Assembly (NCBI GenBank): GCA_903918595.1
Contig: CAIXFB010000404.1
Span: 1 to 7,918, forward strand
From: an uncultured Actinomycetes bacterium
GTDB lineage: Bacteria; Actinomycetota; Actinomycetes; S36-B12
Reading direction: 5' to 3'
Length of the DNA stretch: 7,918 nucleotides
Shown here piece by piece: positions 1 to 6,226 of the stretch. Below the pieces are notes generated by a model. The model did no database searches and had not been told where the DNA came from. It saw nothing but the letters and a program-made list of their open reading frames with translations. How positions within the stretch are numbered: position 1 is the first letter of the stretch; each line of letters begins with the position of its first letter. The translations under genes and the position numbers were made by a program.

Positions 1-1
1 A

Positions 2-1147
2 ATCGTTCGTCGGGTCATGGAGGACTACTCCCGAAAGCGTCATGAAGAAGCAGGATACGAATTCGTGAACACTCCGCACATCACAAAAGGTGCGCTGTTT
101 GAGAAGTCCGGTCACCTTGACTGGTACTCGGATGGCATGTACCCGGCAATGCACCTTGATGCCGAGTATCACCCTGATGGGCAGGTGAAGCGCCAGGGCG
201 CTGATTACTACCTCAAGCCCATGAACTGTCCGATGCACAATCTGATTTTCTCGGCGCGTGGGCGCTCGTATCGTGAACTCCCGTTGCGTCTCTTCGAATT
301 CGGGACGGTGTATCGCTATGAGAAGTCTGGCGTGGTGCATGGATTGACCCGCGCCCGCGGCTTCACTCAAGACGATGCCCATATTTATTGCACGTTGGAG
401 CAGTTGCCCGGTGAATTGAACTCTCTACTGGACTTTGTTCTGGGTTTGCTTCGTGACTACGGACTCACTGACTTCTATTTGGAACTGTCAACCAAGAATC
501 CTGAGAAGTGCGTAGGCACTGATGAGGAATGGGAGGTTGCCACTGAATTCCTCCGGTTAGCTGCCGAGAAGCAAAATCTAGAGCTGGTTCTCGATGAGGG
601 TGGCGCAGCCTTCTACGGCCCAAAGATCTCCGTCCAAGCCAAGGATGCGATTGGTCGCACATGGCAGATGTCCACGATCCAGGTCGACTTCCAACTGCCA
701 CAGCGTTTTGATCTGGAGTATCAGGGTGCAGATGGCACCAAGCTGCGGCCCATCATGGTGCACCGCGCACTCTTTGGATCCATTGAACGCTTCTTTGCTG
801 TCCTGCTCGAGCACTACGCGGGAGCGTTCCCACCTTGGTTAGCGCCCGTTCAGGTAGAGGGAATCCCGATCTCTGATGCACACGTTGACTACCTCGAAGG
901 CGTTGCCGAACAAATGCGTGCACACGGTATTCGGATTGAAGTTGATTCCTCGGATGACCGCATGCAGAAGAAAATTCGCAATGCACAAAAGCAGAAAGTG
1001 CCGTTCATGCTGATCGCGGGTGATGATGACGCTGCTGTTGGGGCTGTCTCGTTCCGCTACCGAGATGGCAGCCAAAAGAACCAGGTACCTATTGCTGAGG
1101 CGATCGAAGAGATCGTTGCAGCAATTGATTCCCGGATTCAGGTCTGA
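2..1147 (+). CDS. thrS: Threonyl-tRNA synthetase, 3' part (5' end outside window)
   Basis: ThrRS is the class II cytoplasmic synthetase that charges tRNA-Thr. The frame is open from the first full codon at base 2, so the gene enters from the left. About 380 residues are present, against roughly 640-690 for the full enzyme; the TGS and editing domains and the beginning of the catalytic domain are missing. Counting from the Met at base 17, the three zinc/threonine-site residues are visible: Cys71 in MNCPMH, His122 in DDAHIY and His249 in IMVHRALFGS. Their spacing (51 and 127) closely matches E. coli Cys334/His385/His511 (51 and 126). Motif 2 lies around residues 97-124 and motif 3 around 244-262. 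The anticodon-binding domain starts near residue 277 (LAPVQVEGIP) and runs to the end. The TGA stop is 9 bp before the HIT gene, so the two are probably co-transcribed. Identification is secure. Confidence 0.97.
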   Translation: MVRRVMEDYSRKRHEEAGYEFVNTPHITKGALFEKSGHLDWYSDGMYPAMHLDAEYHPDGQVKRQGADYYLKPMNCPMHNLIFSARGRSYRELPLRLFEFGTVYRYEKSGVVHGLTRARGFTQDDAHIYCTLEQLPGELNSLLDFVLGLLRDYGLTDFYLELSTKNPEKCVGTDEEWEVATEFLRLAAEKQNLELVLDEGGAAFYGPKISVQAKDAIGRTWQMSTIQVDFQLPQRFDLEYQGADGTKLRPIMVHRALFGSIERFFAVLLEHYAGAFPPWLAPVQVEGIPISDAHVDYLEGVAEQMRAHGIRIEVDSSDDRMQKKIRNAQKQKVPFMLIAGDDDAAVGAVSFRYRDGSQKNQVPIAEAIEEIVAAIDSRIQV

Positions 1148-1156
1148 CGAGGATTT

Positions 1157-1669
1157 ATGACGCAAGCCTGGGATCGCCTCTATACCCCGCACCGCATGTC
1201 TTACCTCAAAGGTGAGGGCAAGCCGGCGCACTCTGACTCTGGTGATGAATGTCCTTTCTGCCGGGCACCAGGTGTATCAGCTGAAGAAGGACTGGTTTTC
1301 GCTCGCGGAGAGCACGTGTTCGCATTGCTCAATCTGTATCCGTACAACTCAGGCCATGTCATGGTCTGTCCGTATCGTCACGTTGCCGACTACACCGAGC
1401 TAACTCATGACGAAGTTGTTGAACTCGCGGCATTCACTCAGAAGTCGATGAAGGTTTTGCGCAGCCTTTCAGGCGCACACGGATTCAATATTGGAATGAA
1501 CCAAGGTGCGTCATCCGGTGCTGGGATTGCCGCGCATCTCCACCAGCATGTGGTGCCACGCTGGGGCGGCGACACCAACTTCATGCCGATAATCGGTGGT
1601 ACGAAAGTGATTCCGCAGTTGCTTGAAGACACTCGCGAACTTCTCGAAGTTGAATGGGCTAAGGCCTAA
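1157..1669 (+). CDS. HIT-family nucleotide hydrolase/phosphorylase (Ap4A phosphorylase-like)
   Basis: This 170-residue cytoplasmic protein has the histidine-triad signature at His127, His129 and His131 (AHLHQHVVPRW); the middle His is the catalytic nucleophile in this superfamily. Asn111, in the preceding strand (FNIGMNQG), is also typical. A CxxC pair (Cys32 and Cys35 in CPFC) suggests a structural zinc site, as in the GalT/Ap4A-phosphorylase branch. The gene next to thrS and pgsA in Mycobacterium tuberculosis (Rv2613c, by recall) is an Ap4A phosphorylase, so turnover of diadenosine tetraphosphate is the likely role. Ap4A is a side product of aminoacyl-tRNA synthetases, which fits the thrS neighbourhood. 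Start: ATG at 1157, preceded by GAGGA at 1149-1153 with a short 3-nt spacing. The N-terminal stretch WDRLYTPHRMSYL looks family-conserved, which argues against starting at the internal ATG at 1196. The precise substrate is inferred from context. Confidence 0.92.
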   Translation: MTQAWDRLYTPHRMSYLKGEGKPAHSDSGDECPFCRAPGVSAEEGLVFARGEHVFALLNLYPYNSGHVMVCPYRHVADYTELTHDEVVELAAFTQKSMKVLRSLSGAHGFNIGMNQGASSGAGIAAHLHQHVVPRWGGDTNFMPIIGGTKVIPQLLEDTRELLEVEWAKA

Positions 1670-1680
1670 TTCTTTGAGGC

Positions 1681-2739
1681 TCAATCAGCCATCAGGGTGA
1701 GCGCGTTTGTGGCGCTACTTATTCCTGCGTGCGCTGCTGCTGGAAGCGGTTGTTTCGTCAACGCAATGTGACCAGTAATTGCTGAAAATGCGTCGTCAAT
1801 AACTACAACATCGCCACCTTCGCAGCCGATTGTGACGCTGGTATTCGTTGCGATTGATCCACTCCACACGCGGAAAGCATGAGTGCTGACCGCGGTGCCA
1901 AAGTCCGCGTGGCTCATGGAGAGCGGCTCAGTTGGTTCGCCCGTGCATGACATGACGTCTGGTAACAGGTTTCCGGGGCCACCTGAAATCAATTCACACA
2001 TTGCAGCGCGAGCAATCGCAGTGCCAGTGGCTCCACCCCAACCCAGAATCGGAACGAGCTCGCCAGCGCGGACTGAATTCACTAAGAGGGCACTGATGCT
2101 CACCGGGTCCAAGCTCTCATCAATTGCCCGCATGACCGCAGCATCATCTGTGGTGGCCAACAAGATCGATTCCATGAGCCGTTCACGGGCCTCGGAAGTG
2201 ACGGACAGGTGTTCGGGATCGCAGTGGCGTTCAACTTCCTGTCCATGTTCACTCAGCCAGATCCGCATACCCAAGAGATCGAGGAACCCGGCGACTGTTT
2301 CATCATCGGCCAGAAGCGGTGCAACGATCGGCTCGGCCGGCACATGATTTTCGCTGATTCGACGGATAACTGCAGCACTCTCGTCGAAATCCGAAGAAAG
2401 ATCCTCTAGCCCTGCCACGAAAGCCAAGCCAGGAAGCCCCGATTCGAGAGCAGCTGACCAGCGTTCGATGCTCGAACCATCGATTCCCTCAGCTGAATTG
2501 AATGTCAAGATCGCGGCACTGCACCCCCATCCGATGGGATTGGCTCCACGTGCTCGGACGAGGCAGAGATCGTGTTCGCCTAGCGTTATCCAGGTGCAAA
2601 TCCCCTCAGGGTCCGTCCGCCGGTTGCCCTGACCAGCGCAGATCTGATCGAGAAAGGCGTCCTCAAGTTCAGGAGTGGACGCTATGAGGGCAATGGTCCG
2701 GGGGCCGGAATCAACTTTGCTCGTCCAACGGGTCAGCAC
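1681..2739 (-). CDS. Degenerate EF-G-like protein (pseudo-GTPase, domains I-II only)
   Basis: This 352-residue minus-strand protein aligns by eye with the N-terminal half of actinobacterial EF-G-like (FusA2-type) translation factors. Collinear matches are: TIALI (15-19) before the P-loop site; AAILTFNSAEGI (75-86), like the strand before the switch/G4 region; PGLAFVAGLED (103-113) at the NKxD site; EARERLMESIL (183-193) and AGELVPILG (225-233), as in EF-G (aGkivPVlcGSA); and HAFRVWSGSI (287-296), like the domain II RVYSG motif. The GTP-binding motifs are eroded: the P-loop GxxxxGKT site reads ASTPELED (20-27), the DTPG site reads RARG (62-65) and NKxD reads AGLE (109-112). The protein ends after domain II; domains III-V, about 300 residues, are absent. 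The start is GTG at 2739, since in-frame stops lie just upstream; I see no clear Shine-Dalgarno. It converges on the HIT gene with 11 bp between stops. No GTP hydrolysis is expected. It could be an adapted ribosome-binding remnant or a decaying gene, but its frame is fully open. Confidence 0.68.
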   Translation of the reverse strand: MLTRWTSKVDSGPRTIALIASTPELEDAFLDQICAGQGNRRTDPEGICTWITLGEHDLCLVRARGANPIGWGCSAAILTFNSAEGIDGSSIERWSAALESGLPGLAFVAGLEDLSSDFDESAAVIRRISENHVPAEPIVAPLLADDETVAGFLDLLGMRIWLSEHGQEVERHCDPEHLSVTSEARERLMESILLATTDDAAVMRAIDESLDPVSISALLVNSVRAGELVPILGWGGATGTAIARAAMCELISGGPGNLLPDVMSCTGEPTEPLSMSHADFGTAVSTHAFRVWSGSIATNTSVTIGCEGGDVVVIDDAFSAITGHIALTKQPLPAAAHAGISSATNALTLMAD

Positions 2740-2815
2740 GGCGTGACGGTAACATTGCCAAGGACCTCATCAGTGCGCGCGGCGTTCGTCGTGCCGAGGG
2801 ACCACGAGGAGAGCG
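2740..2815. promoter_or_regulatory. Divergent intergenic region between EF-G-like gene and pgsA
   Basis: These 76 bp separate two divergent starts and should hold promoters for both directions, including the PIM block. A TAACAT hexamer at 2750-2755 is a possible plus-strand -10 element, but no convincing -35 lies at the right distance. A 12-bp quasi-palindrome (GGTAACATTGCC, 2748-2759; 8 of 12 positions agree with its reverse complement) covers it. The only strong signal is the pgsA Shine-Dalgarno GAGGAG at 2806-2811. The promoter assignment is inferred mainly from gene layout. Confidence 0.35.
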
Positions 2816-3430
2816 ATGCTCAACAATCCGGCCGCACGCAAGGTGGCCAGTGTCGTCATCGACCCGCCAGCGCGGTTTCTCATCAAATGTCATGTCAGCC
2901 CAGATGTGGTCACCCTCGTGGGTACGGCTGGTGCCTCAATCAGTGCCATCGTCTGTTTCTCGACGGGTCGATTCATTCTTGGCGTCGTTCTCATCGCAGT
3001 GTTCGCATTCAGTGACCTCCTCGACGGCACCATGGCGCGAATGCAGGGAACGAGTGGGCCCTGGGGCAATTTCCTCGATGCAACATTGGACCGAGTCGCC
3101 GATGGCGCAATATTTGGCAGCCTCGTCGTATGGGGCGCACTCAATGACCAAATCTGGGTTGTGGCTGGCGGATTGCTGGCATTGGTGACAGGGCAAGTCA
3201 CTTCATACGCCAAAGCCCGCGCTGAAGCTGTCGGGGCCACGGCCAATGTGGGTATCGCCGAACGAGCAGAGCGCCTGATCATCGGGATGGCCGCAGTGCT
3301 CCTTGCGGGATTTGGTGTTCCGTATGTTCTTGCCGGCGCGTTGTGGGTGCTTGGCATCCTTGGTGTGATCACCATCATTCAGCGCATGGTCAACGTTCGC
3401 GGTCAATTGTGGAGCACCGCAGGTGAGTAA
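2816..3430 (+). CDS. pgsA: Phosphatidylinositol-phosphate synthase (CDP-alcohol phosphatidyltransferase)
   Basis: This integral membrane enzyme transfers the phosphatidyl group from CDP-diacylglycerol to inositol 1-phosphate, giving phosphatidylinositol phosphate, the precursor of PI and PIMs. The full CDP-alcohol phosphatidyltransferase signature DxxDGxxARx8GxxxDxxxD is present: Asp67, Asp70-Gly71, Ala74-Arg75, Gly84, Asp88 and Asp92; the four Asp bind divalent metal. The length of 204 residues is usual. About six hydrophobic segments can be read, for example near 30-48, 52-68, 97-110, 113-130, 152-172 and 174-188. The downstream blocks SYAKARAE (130-137) and ERAERL (149-154) are typical of the actinobacterial inositol-type enzymes. 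The immediate patA-like and pimA neighbours favour an inositol acceptor over glycerol phosphate, even though the historical symbol pgsA suggests phosphatidylglycerophosphate. Start: ATG with GAGGAG at 2806-2811. The 3' end overlaps the next gene by 8 bp. Confidence 0.93.
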   Translation: MLNNPAARKVASVVIDPPARFLIKCHVSPDVVTLVGTAGASISAIVCFSTGRFILGVVLIAVFAFSDLLDGTMARMQGTSGPWGNFLDATLDRVADGAIFGSLVVWGALNDQIWVVAGGLLALVTGQVTSYAKARAEAVGATANVGIAERAERLIIGMAAVLLAGFGVPYVLAGALWVLGILGVITIIQRMVNVRGQLWSTAGE

Positions 3431-4379
3431 GGCCGACCCGAATGGCACACAGTCGCTACGTGGCAGCGCCCAAGACGCGGCAACTGAGTTTGTCTTTGCT
3501 GCGGGCTGGAATGTAGTAAAACGATTGCCGGAACGTGCTGCTTATCGATCCTTTGATGTGATCGCTGACCAGTTATGGAAGCGTCGGGCTGGCGGGGTGG
3601 TGCAGCTCGAAGCGAACTTGCGAAGGGTGCATCCCGAAGCCAGTCCAAAAGAATTGCGGGAGCGCAGCCGAGCCGGGATGCGCAGTTACATGCGCTACTA
3701 CAGCGAAACTTTTCGATTGCCTGATTGGGATCGCTCTCGGATCTCTGAAACCTTCATCCTCGATCGCGTTGAGATCATGGATGACGCAATGGCCGCGGGA
3801 ACCGGCATCATCATGGTTCCCGGCCACATGGCCAACTGGGACCACGCGGGGGCGTGGGGGGCGCTTCGATACGGCGGACTCACCACAGTGGCAGAGCGAT
3901 TGAAGCCAGAAGGACTCTTTCAACGATTCTTGGACCTACGGAGTTCCATGGGAATTGAGGTCCTGGGACATGGAGATGAGGACGTGCTTGCGACTTTGGC
4001 TCAGCGACTCCAAGGTGGTGGACTCGTAGCGATCCTCGGTGATCGCGATCTCAGTCGGAGTGGTGTTGAGGTCGATTTCTTTGGTGAGCGGGCATCCTTG
4101 CCCGCAGGTCCAGCACTGCTCAGCATCATGACCGGTGCGCCAGTGCATCCGGTCACGATGTGGTTTGCCGAAGATGGCATTCGAGGCTATGTGCACGATC
4201 GAATAGAGATCCCAGAGCAGCTCGAACGCACCGAGCAGATTTCTGCCATGACGCAAGAACTCGCCGCGGCCTTTGAGCAGGGGATCAGGGAGCACAGCGT
4301 CGACTGGCACATGCTGCAAAAGGTGTGGCTCGCCGATCTTGATGGTGGGCGTCGTCGCGTGGATTCGACCACGACATGA
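3423..4379 (+). CDS. patA: Phosphatidylinositol mannoside acyltransferase (LPLAT/LpxL-like)
   Basis: This 318-residue protein belongs to the lysophospholipid acyltransferase family related to LpxL/HtrB. The HxxxxD catalytic motif is at His135-Asp140 (HMANWD), followed by the conserved GDRDLSRSG block (206-214) and VEVDFFGE (215-222), which forms part of the active-site wall. In mycobacteria the enzyme at this locus (PatA, Rv2611c) moves a palmitoyl group from acyl-CoA to the 6-position of the mannose added by PimA, at the cytoplasmic membrane surface. There is no signal peptide; the N-terminal part is amphipathic, as expected for a membrane-associated enzyme. Start: GTG at 3423 inside the end of pgsA, with GGAG at 3411-3414 eight bases upstream. 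The next in-frame ATG would remove 85 residues. It ends in an ATGA overlap with pimA, so translation is probably coupled. The symbol rests on family plus synteny. Confidence 0.9.
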   Translation: MSKADPNGTQSLRGSAQDAATEFVFAAGWNVVKRLPERAAYRSFDVIADQLWKRRAGGVVQLEANLRRVHPEASPKELRERSRAGMRSYMRYYSETFRLPDWDRSRISETFILDRVEIMDDAMAAGTGIIMVPGHMANWDHAGAWGALRYGGLTTVAERLKPEGLFQRFLDLRSSMGIEVLGHGDEDVLATLAQRLQGGGLVAILGDRDLSRSGVEVDFFGERASLPAGPALLSIMTGAPVHPVTMWFAEDGIRGYVHDRIEIPEQLERTEQISAMTQELAAAFEQGIREHSVDWHMLQKVWLADLDGGRRRVDSTTT

Positions 4380-5584
4380 AGGTAGGAATTGTTTGCCCGT
4401 ATGTGTGGGATGTGCCAGGTGGAGTGCGATCGCATGTGGCTGATCTTGCGCAGGCTTTGCATGACCATGGTCACGAGGTGGACGTACTCGCACCACTTGA
4501 TGATCCCAGTGCTGCGCCCTCATGGGTGAGTGATGGTGGAAGACCCATAGCGGTTTCCTATAACGGCGCTGTCGCGCGATTAAGTTTTGGCGTCAAGGCA
4601 ACGAGGCGCGTCCGAGCATGGATACGCGAGGGCAACTTCGACATCGTGCACATTCATGAACCTCTCGCCCCAAGCCTTTCTCTGCTCACCTGCTGGTCAG
4701 CGCGCGGTCCCCTCGTCGCGACCTGGCATTCCTCACATGATCGGTCTCGGATTCTCGCTGCGGGGTATGGAATCGCTCAGACGGCGATGGAGAAGATCCG
4801 CGGGAGTATCGCCGTGAGCGAAGAAGCCCGACGCACGTTGGTGGCCCACGTAGGCGGAGATGCGGTGTTGATTCCCAATGGCGTACGCGTGGCGGGCTTC
4901 ATCCATTCACCTCCACTCGATGGGGTGGACCCGAATTGTCCTTCGGTGCTTTTTCTTGGTCGAATCGATGAACCACGTAAAGGGCTTGACGTTCTGATTG
5001 CAGCCCTTCCGCGAGTGGTTGAGAGATTTCCTGATCTCATCGTGTTGGTTGCCGGTCCTGGTGATCAGGAAGAACAAATCAAAAAGATTCCGAATGAGCT
5101 TCTCTCTCACATTCGATTTCTCGGCATGGTGAGCGATGAAGACAAAGCCCGGGCACTCAAGGCAGCAACCGTGTACGTGGCACCACACACAGGCGGTGAG
5201 TCCTTTGGCATCGTTCTTGTTGAGGCATTAGCTGCATCCACGCCGGTTCTTGCATCCGACCTGTATGCATTTCGCAAAGTGCTTGAGGAAGGGCGCAGTG
5301 GGCGCCTGTTTCCGACTGGCGATGCAGAGGCACTCGGTGTCACATTGATTGAACTGCTTGAGGATCCTGCGCAAAGGGAAGAACTTGTGCGTCAAGGAAA
5401 TCGTCGCGTGCGTGATTTCGATTGGGACTTTGTTGTCGATGACGTGATCGCAGTCTATGAATCAGTGCACCTACCCGGTGAAAAAGTGACAGAGGATCTG
5501 CGTGGACAGATCGTCGGGAGATTTGCCCGGCTACCCAAGCGGCTCGGTGGCAATGGATTACATGACGTTCGGAACGAATCATGA
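4376..5584 (+). CDS. pimA: Phosphatidylinositol alpha-mannosyltransferase PimA
   Basis: PimA is a GT4-family, GT-B-fold glycosyltransferase that moves mannose from GDP-mannose to the 2-position of the inositol ring of PI, the first committed step of PIM synthesis on the inner face of the membrane. The N-terminal Rossmann domain opens with MKVGIVCPYVWDVPGGV, where the Gly15-Gly16 loop contacts the donor. Arg68 and His118 (TWHSS) sit at the numbers known for Mycobacterium smegmatis PimA. The C-terminal domain has GRIDEPRKG, with Arg196, Glu199, Arg201 and Lys202 also matching that enzyme's GDP-mannose site. The E-x7-E element is at Glu275 and Glu283 (GESFGIVLVE). At 402 residues it is slightly longer than typical (about 380), the extra length being C-terminal. 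The start ATG overlaps the previous stop (ATGA), and the stop overlaps the next gene in the same way. Confidence 0.95.
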   Translation: MKVGIVCPYVWDVPGGVRSHVADLAQALHDHGHEVDVLAPLDDPSAAPSWVSDGGRPIAVSYNGAVARLSFGVKATRRVRAWIREGNFDIVHIHEPLAPSLSLLTCWSARGPLVATWHSSHDRSRILAAGYGIAQTAMEKIRGSIAVSEEARRTLVAHVGGDAVLIPNGVRVAGFIHSPPLDGVDPNCPSVLFLGRIDEPRKGLDVLIAALPRVVERFPDLIVLVAGPGDQEEQIKKIPNELLSHIRFLGMVSDEDKARALKAATVYVAPHTGGESFGIVLVEALAASTPVLASDLYAFRKVLEEGRSGRLFPTGDAEALGVTLIELLEDPAQREELVRQGNRRVRDFDWDFVVDDVIAVYESVHLPGEKVTEDLRGQIVGRFARLPKRLGGNGLHDVRNES

Positions 5585-6147
5585 GCGTATGGGGATGGTT
5601 GTTCGTCGGTCTCGTCATCATTCTTGGGGTTTTGGCCCTGTACTTGAGTAATACGGCGGGCCGGCTCGACCGGTTGCACCGCAGGATTGACGTGGCCGAA
5701 CATTCACTCGACACCCAACTGCTCCGTCGGTCATCCGTAGCGATGGAAATTGCCACCAGCGGTTTCCTTGACCCGGCAAGTGCGGTGCTCCTTGCCGATG
5801 CGGCTCACATGGCTGCTGCAGCCATCGATACCCGATCCACAGATAGGGGACAGGCTTCTGCTGCTGCTGAGAGCGTGCTCACCCGAGCGCTCGATTTGGC
5901 ACTCGAAGAGGAAGAAATCGAGGAATTGCGTGAGATCCCGGCCGGACTCGCTCTGATTTCGGACTTGGAAGCGGCCGCCCTGCGAGTGCAGCTCTCGAGA
6001 CGTTTTCTCAATGATGCGGTTCGCGCCTGTCGGCAACTCAGAGGACGGCGGATAGTTCGCTGGTTTTCCCTGGCGGGTCGAACTCCGTGGCCCTTTCCCC
6101 GAGAAATGGACGATAGTCTCCCAGAGTCGTTGAGCAAGCCTTCCTGA
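5581..6147 (+). CDS. LemA-like single-pass membrane protein
   Basis: This 188-residue protein has one clear N-terminal transmembrane segment (about residues 4-23) with a short N-terminus, followed by a soluble, mostly helical part. The pattern resembles LemA-family proteins: NRL-like and QLLRRSSVA (46-54) in the first long helix, and a C-terminal stretch with SRRFLNDAVRACRQL (139-153) and then RIVRWFSLAG (157-166), like the LemA end in which RYNDAV is followed by a basic/hydrophobic tail. An acidic patch (LEEEEIEEL, 108-116) lies between. Family function is not established. Actinobacteria commonly carry a membrane protein directly after pimA (in M. tuberculosis, by recall, it is joined to a Nudix domain); no Nudix box is visible here. 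Its ATGA overlap with pimA suggests coupled expression and a possible role at the PIM-synthesising membrane, which is inference. The stop codon lies inside a strong inverted repeat. Confidence 0.72.
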   Translation: MSVWGWLFVGLVIILGVLALYLSNTAGRLDRLHRRIDVAEHSLDTQLLRRSSVAMEIATSGFLDPASAVLLADAAHMAAAAIDTRSTDRGQASAAAESVLTRALDLALEEEEIEELREIPAGLALISDLEAAALRVQLSRRFLNDAVRACRQLRGRRIVRWFSLAGRTPWPFPREMDDSLPESLSKPS

Positions 6148-6160
6148 GTGGCTCTACGAT
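6130..6160 (+). promoter_or_regulatory. Possible pdxS-pdxT promoter
   Basis: TTGAGC at 6130-6135 (4 of 6 to the -35 consensus) and TACGAT at 6155-6160 (4 of 6 to the -10, matching the TAnnAT form common in actinobacteria) are separated by 19 bp. This is on the long side but allowed. Transcription would begin near 6167, leaving a leader of about 60 nt before the pdxS GTG. The -35 half lies in the end of the LemA-like gene. These are weak matches, supported mainly by the fact that this is the only gap between the PIM and pdx blocks. Confidence 0.35.
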
Positions 6161-6183
6161 AAGAGTCCACCCTTTCAGGAAGG
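6139..6183 (+). terminator. Strong bulged hairpin: terminator or attenuator ahead of pdxS
   Basis: The left arm at 6139-6155 is exactly complementary to the right arm (6162-6165, 6167-6170 and 6175-6183) once one base (6166) and four bases (6171-6174) are bulged out. This gives 17 Watson-Crick pairs around a 6-nt loop (6156-6161). The outer 9 bp (6139-6147 with 6175-6183) are uninterrupted and include the TGA stop of the LemA-like gene. No U-run follows (the next bases are GTCCATTCG), so it is not a classic intrinsic terminator; U-less hairpins are common in actinobacteria. It may end the PIM-block transcript, or act as an operator, since the proposed -10 element falls in its centre. Confidence 0.55.
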
Positions 6184-6226
6184 GTCCATTCGTGGGCTCA
6201 TCCTGACCACGAGCAGTGAGGTCGAC

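Noticed and set aside
839..1231. Minus-strand open frame of 130 codons
   Set aside because: It is antisense to the well-conserved anticodon-binding domain of ThrRS and the start of the HIT gene, and its product resembles no known family. It is a shadow of real coding sequence.
1658..1688. Possible bidirectional terminator between the HIT gene and the EF-G-like gene
   Set aside because: Only a 4-bp GCCT/AGGC stem with a 9-nt loop can be drawn; this is too weak to call, although some terminator is expected at this convergent junction.
1883..2347. Plus-strand open frame of 154 codons opposite the EF-G-like gene
   Set aside because: I considered whether this was the real gene. Its Ser/Arg/Pro-rich translation matches nothing, while the minus-strand frame shows collinear EF-G-like blocks over its whole length.
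2890..3378. Minus-strand open frame of 162 codons opposite pgsA
   Set aside because: Antisense to the conserved CDP-alcohol phosphatidyltransferase; low-complexity Ala/Pro/Thr/Arg composition and no motif.
3936..4523. Minus-strand open frame of 195 codons opposite patA and pimA
   Set aside because: Long, but fully antisense to two clearly identified genes; the translation is rich in His, Pro and Arg without domain motifs, as expected of a shadow frame.
6148..6226. PLP-sensing riboswitch or PdxR-type operator ahead of pdxS
   Set aside because: No known PLP riboswitch exists to compare with, no MocR/PdxR-type regulator gene is adjacent, and no direct-repeat operator typical of that family could be recognised; only the hairpins are reported.
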